Assembly: GCA_011390985.1 (NCBI GenBank) | Contig: JAABRJ010000108.1 | Location: 1-6,037, forward strand | Origin: Desulfobacteraceae bacterium | GTDB taxonomy: Bacteria > Desulfobacterota > Desulfobacteria > Desulfobacterales > JAABRJ01 | Reading direction: 5' to 3' | DNA: 6,037 nt | Part shown: positions 4,881-6,037 of the stretch, one piece after another | Position numbering within the stretch: position 1 is the first letter of the stretch | Layout: the number at the start of each line of letters is the position of its first letter | Program-made: the position numbers and the translations under genes | Notes under the pieces: model-generated | Told to the model about the DNA's origin: nothing | What the model saw: the letters and a program-made list of their open reading frames with translations, nothing else | Databases searched by the model: none

Positions 4881-6037
4881 ATGATAATTGGATTGGATGT
4901 TGGCGGTACCCATACCGATGTCGTCCTTCTGGGCGACGAAGGGGTGGTGGCCGAGATCAAGGTTCCCACGGATGCCTCCGACCTTTTCCAGACGGTTTTG
5001 ACCGGCTTGGAAGCCATTACCGCCGGCATTGACCCCGGGCTGATCAGCCGCGCCGTGCTCAGCACGACCCTGACCACCAACGCCATCATCCAGGGCAAGC
5101 TCGCACCCGTCGGAATGATTGTGGCCAGTGGGCCGGGGGTCGACCCCGAATTTTTCCGAATCGGTGAGAACTACCACGCCGTCTGCGGTTCCATCGATCA
5201 CCGCGGCCGGGAGGTTGACCCGCTCGATGGCGCCGAAATCAAAAAAATCGCCAAGCGCTTCGGGAAAAAAGGCATTCGCCATGTAGGCGTGGCCTGCAAG
5301 TTTTCCGTGCGCAACCCGAACCATGAACTGCAGATCAGCGAAATCCTGCGACCCTACGTCGACAAGGTCTTCATGGGGCACCAGTGTTCGGGAAACCTCA
5401 ACTTCCCCCGGCGGATCGCCACCTCATACCTCAACGCTTCGGTCTATCCGATTCACAAGAAGTTTTTCGAGGCCGTCAAAAAGTCCCTGGAGAAAAAGGG
5501 GCTGACCATTCCGATCCACATCCTCAAGGCCGATGGCGGCACCATGAGCTTTGAGGCCTCCATCGATTTCCCGGCCCAGACGATCCTGTCGGGTCCCGCC
5601 GCCAGCGTCATGGGCGCCATTGCCTTTGCGCCCGTCGAGGAGGAGAGCATCGTTCTGGATATCGGTGGCACCACCACCGACATGGCCGTTTTGATCAACC
5701 GCGTGCCGGTGCTGGAGCCGCTGGGCATCAACCTGGGCGGTTACAAGACGCTCCTGCGGTCGCTGAAAACCCTTTCCATCGGTGTGGGGGGCGACAGTCA
5801 TGTGCGGGTGGATAACGGCACGCTGAAAATCGGTCCCGAGCGGGTAGGACCGGCCATGGCCCACGGCGGGCCGGCGCCGACACCGACCGATGCCCTGATC
5901 GTTCTGGGGCTTCTCAAACGGGGCGACCCCGCCAAGGCCGCCCGGGGATTTGAAACCCTCGCGGACCACCTGGGGGTATCGGTGGCTGTGGCCGCCCAGC
6001 AGGTCTTCGACGAAGCCTGCCGCAAAATCCTGGCCGC
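4881..6037 (+). CDS. Hydantoinase/oxoprolinase family protein, HyuA-like subunit (3' end outside window)
   Basis: The frame is open for 385 codons from the ATG at 4881 to the window edge. AGGA (4870-4873) lies 7 nt upstream. HyuA-type proteins are ATP-dependent ASKHA-fold subunits. With a HyuB-type partner they hydrolyse or carboxylate cyclic amides or ketones (N-methylhydantoinase, 5-oxoprolinase and acetone/acetophenone carboxylase relatives). The N-terminal hydantoinase domain has the phosphate-binding GLDVGGTHTD (4-13), STTLTTNAI (61-69) and VACKFSVRNPNHE (137-149). The ATPase domain begins around SGPAAS (237-242) and LDIGGTTTD (259-267), with GVGGDS (301-306) and PTPTDA (333-338) following. 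The short linkers suggest a shorter form of the family, well below the roughly 700-residue long HyuA proteins, but the C-terminus is not seen. It is divergent from the AOR gene. A HyuB-like gene would be expected downstream. The family is clear, the substrate is not; acetone carboxylase is not specifically supported. Confidence 0.93.
   Translation, partial: MIIGLDVGGTHTDVVLLGDEGVVAEIKVPTDASDLFQTVLTGLEAITAGIDPGLISRAVLSTTLTTNAIIQGKLAPVGMIVASGPGVDPEFFRIGENYHAVCGSIDHRGREVDPLDGAEIKKIAKRFGKKGIRHVGVACKFSVRNPNHELQISEILRPYVDKVFMGHQCSGNLNFPRRIATSYLNASVYPIHKKFFEAVKKSLEKKGLTIPIHILKADGGTMSFEASIDFPAQTILSGPAASVMGAIAFAPVEEESIVLDIGGTTTDMAVLINRVPVLEPLGINLGGYKTLLRSLKTLSIGVGGDSHVRVDNGTLKIGPERVGPAMAHGGPAPTPTDALIVLGLLKRGDPAKAARGFETLADHLGVSVAVAAQQVFDEACRKILA

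Noticed and set aside
4857..4886. TTGACT with 17-nt spacing as a promoter next to the HyuA start
   Set aside because: The matching -10 would be ATGATA on the start codon itself, a poor match that would leave no leader, yet a Shine-Dalgarno is present.
4785..5969. Minus-strand frames (4785-5381, 5424-5969 and smaller) opposite the HyuA gene
   Set aside because: They are shadows of a plus-strand gene with strong hydantoinase motifs. None has family motifs of its own.

Overview
The window is GC-rich bacterial DNA. It has five supported protein-coding genes, two of them cut by the window edges, arranged as a minus-strand transporter-like operon, a minus-strand single gene and a divergent plus-strand gene. 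No RNA gene, CRISPR array or insertion sequence was seen. A tungsten/molybdenum aldehyde:ferredoxin oxidoreductase (AOR) family protein next to a HyuA-type hydantoinase/oxoprolinase subunit suggests an anaerobe, possibly a sulfate reducer or related Desulfobacterota. That placement is inference from gene content and composition, not from a marker gene.

Region 1 (1-2287, minus strand) is an operon read from about 2250 down to 1. A sigma70-like promoter at 2259-2287 precedes a 454-aa protein with two ABC ATPase halves. Next comes a 255-aa polytopic membrane protein whose GTG start overlaps the ATPase stop codon (GTGA at 839-842). Last is the first 32 codons of a further membrane protein, which starts inside the end of the previous gene. 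ATPase, then membrane protein, then small membrane protein, with the junctions overlapping, fits an energy-coupling-factor (ECF) type uptake system (A-A fusion, T, S). This is inferred from motifs and layout; the substrate is unknown. The ATPase is asymmetric: the N-half keeps only the LSGGE signature, and the C-half keeps Walker A, Q-loop, Walker B and H-loop but has no proper signature. Only one composite ATP site looks intact.

Region 2 (2318-4334, minus strand) is an AOR-family gene with its own Shine-Dalgarno, a good upstream promoter candidate (4298-4326) and a perfect 15-bp hairpin after its stop. Its [4Fe-4S] motif is spaced CX3CX3C rather than the CX2CX3C of the classical enzyme.

Region 3 (about 4127-4880) is a 750-bp divergent intergenic region with a promoter candidate on each strand and some hairpin potential, but no convincing gene or known riboswitch.

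Region 4 (4881-6037, plus strand) is the first 385 codons of a HyuA-like ASKHA-fold ATPase subunit, open at the window end. AOR and HyuA are transcribed away from each other across region 3 and may share regulation. Nothing in the window identifies a common substrate.
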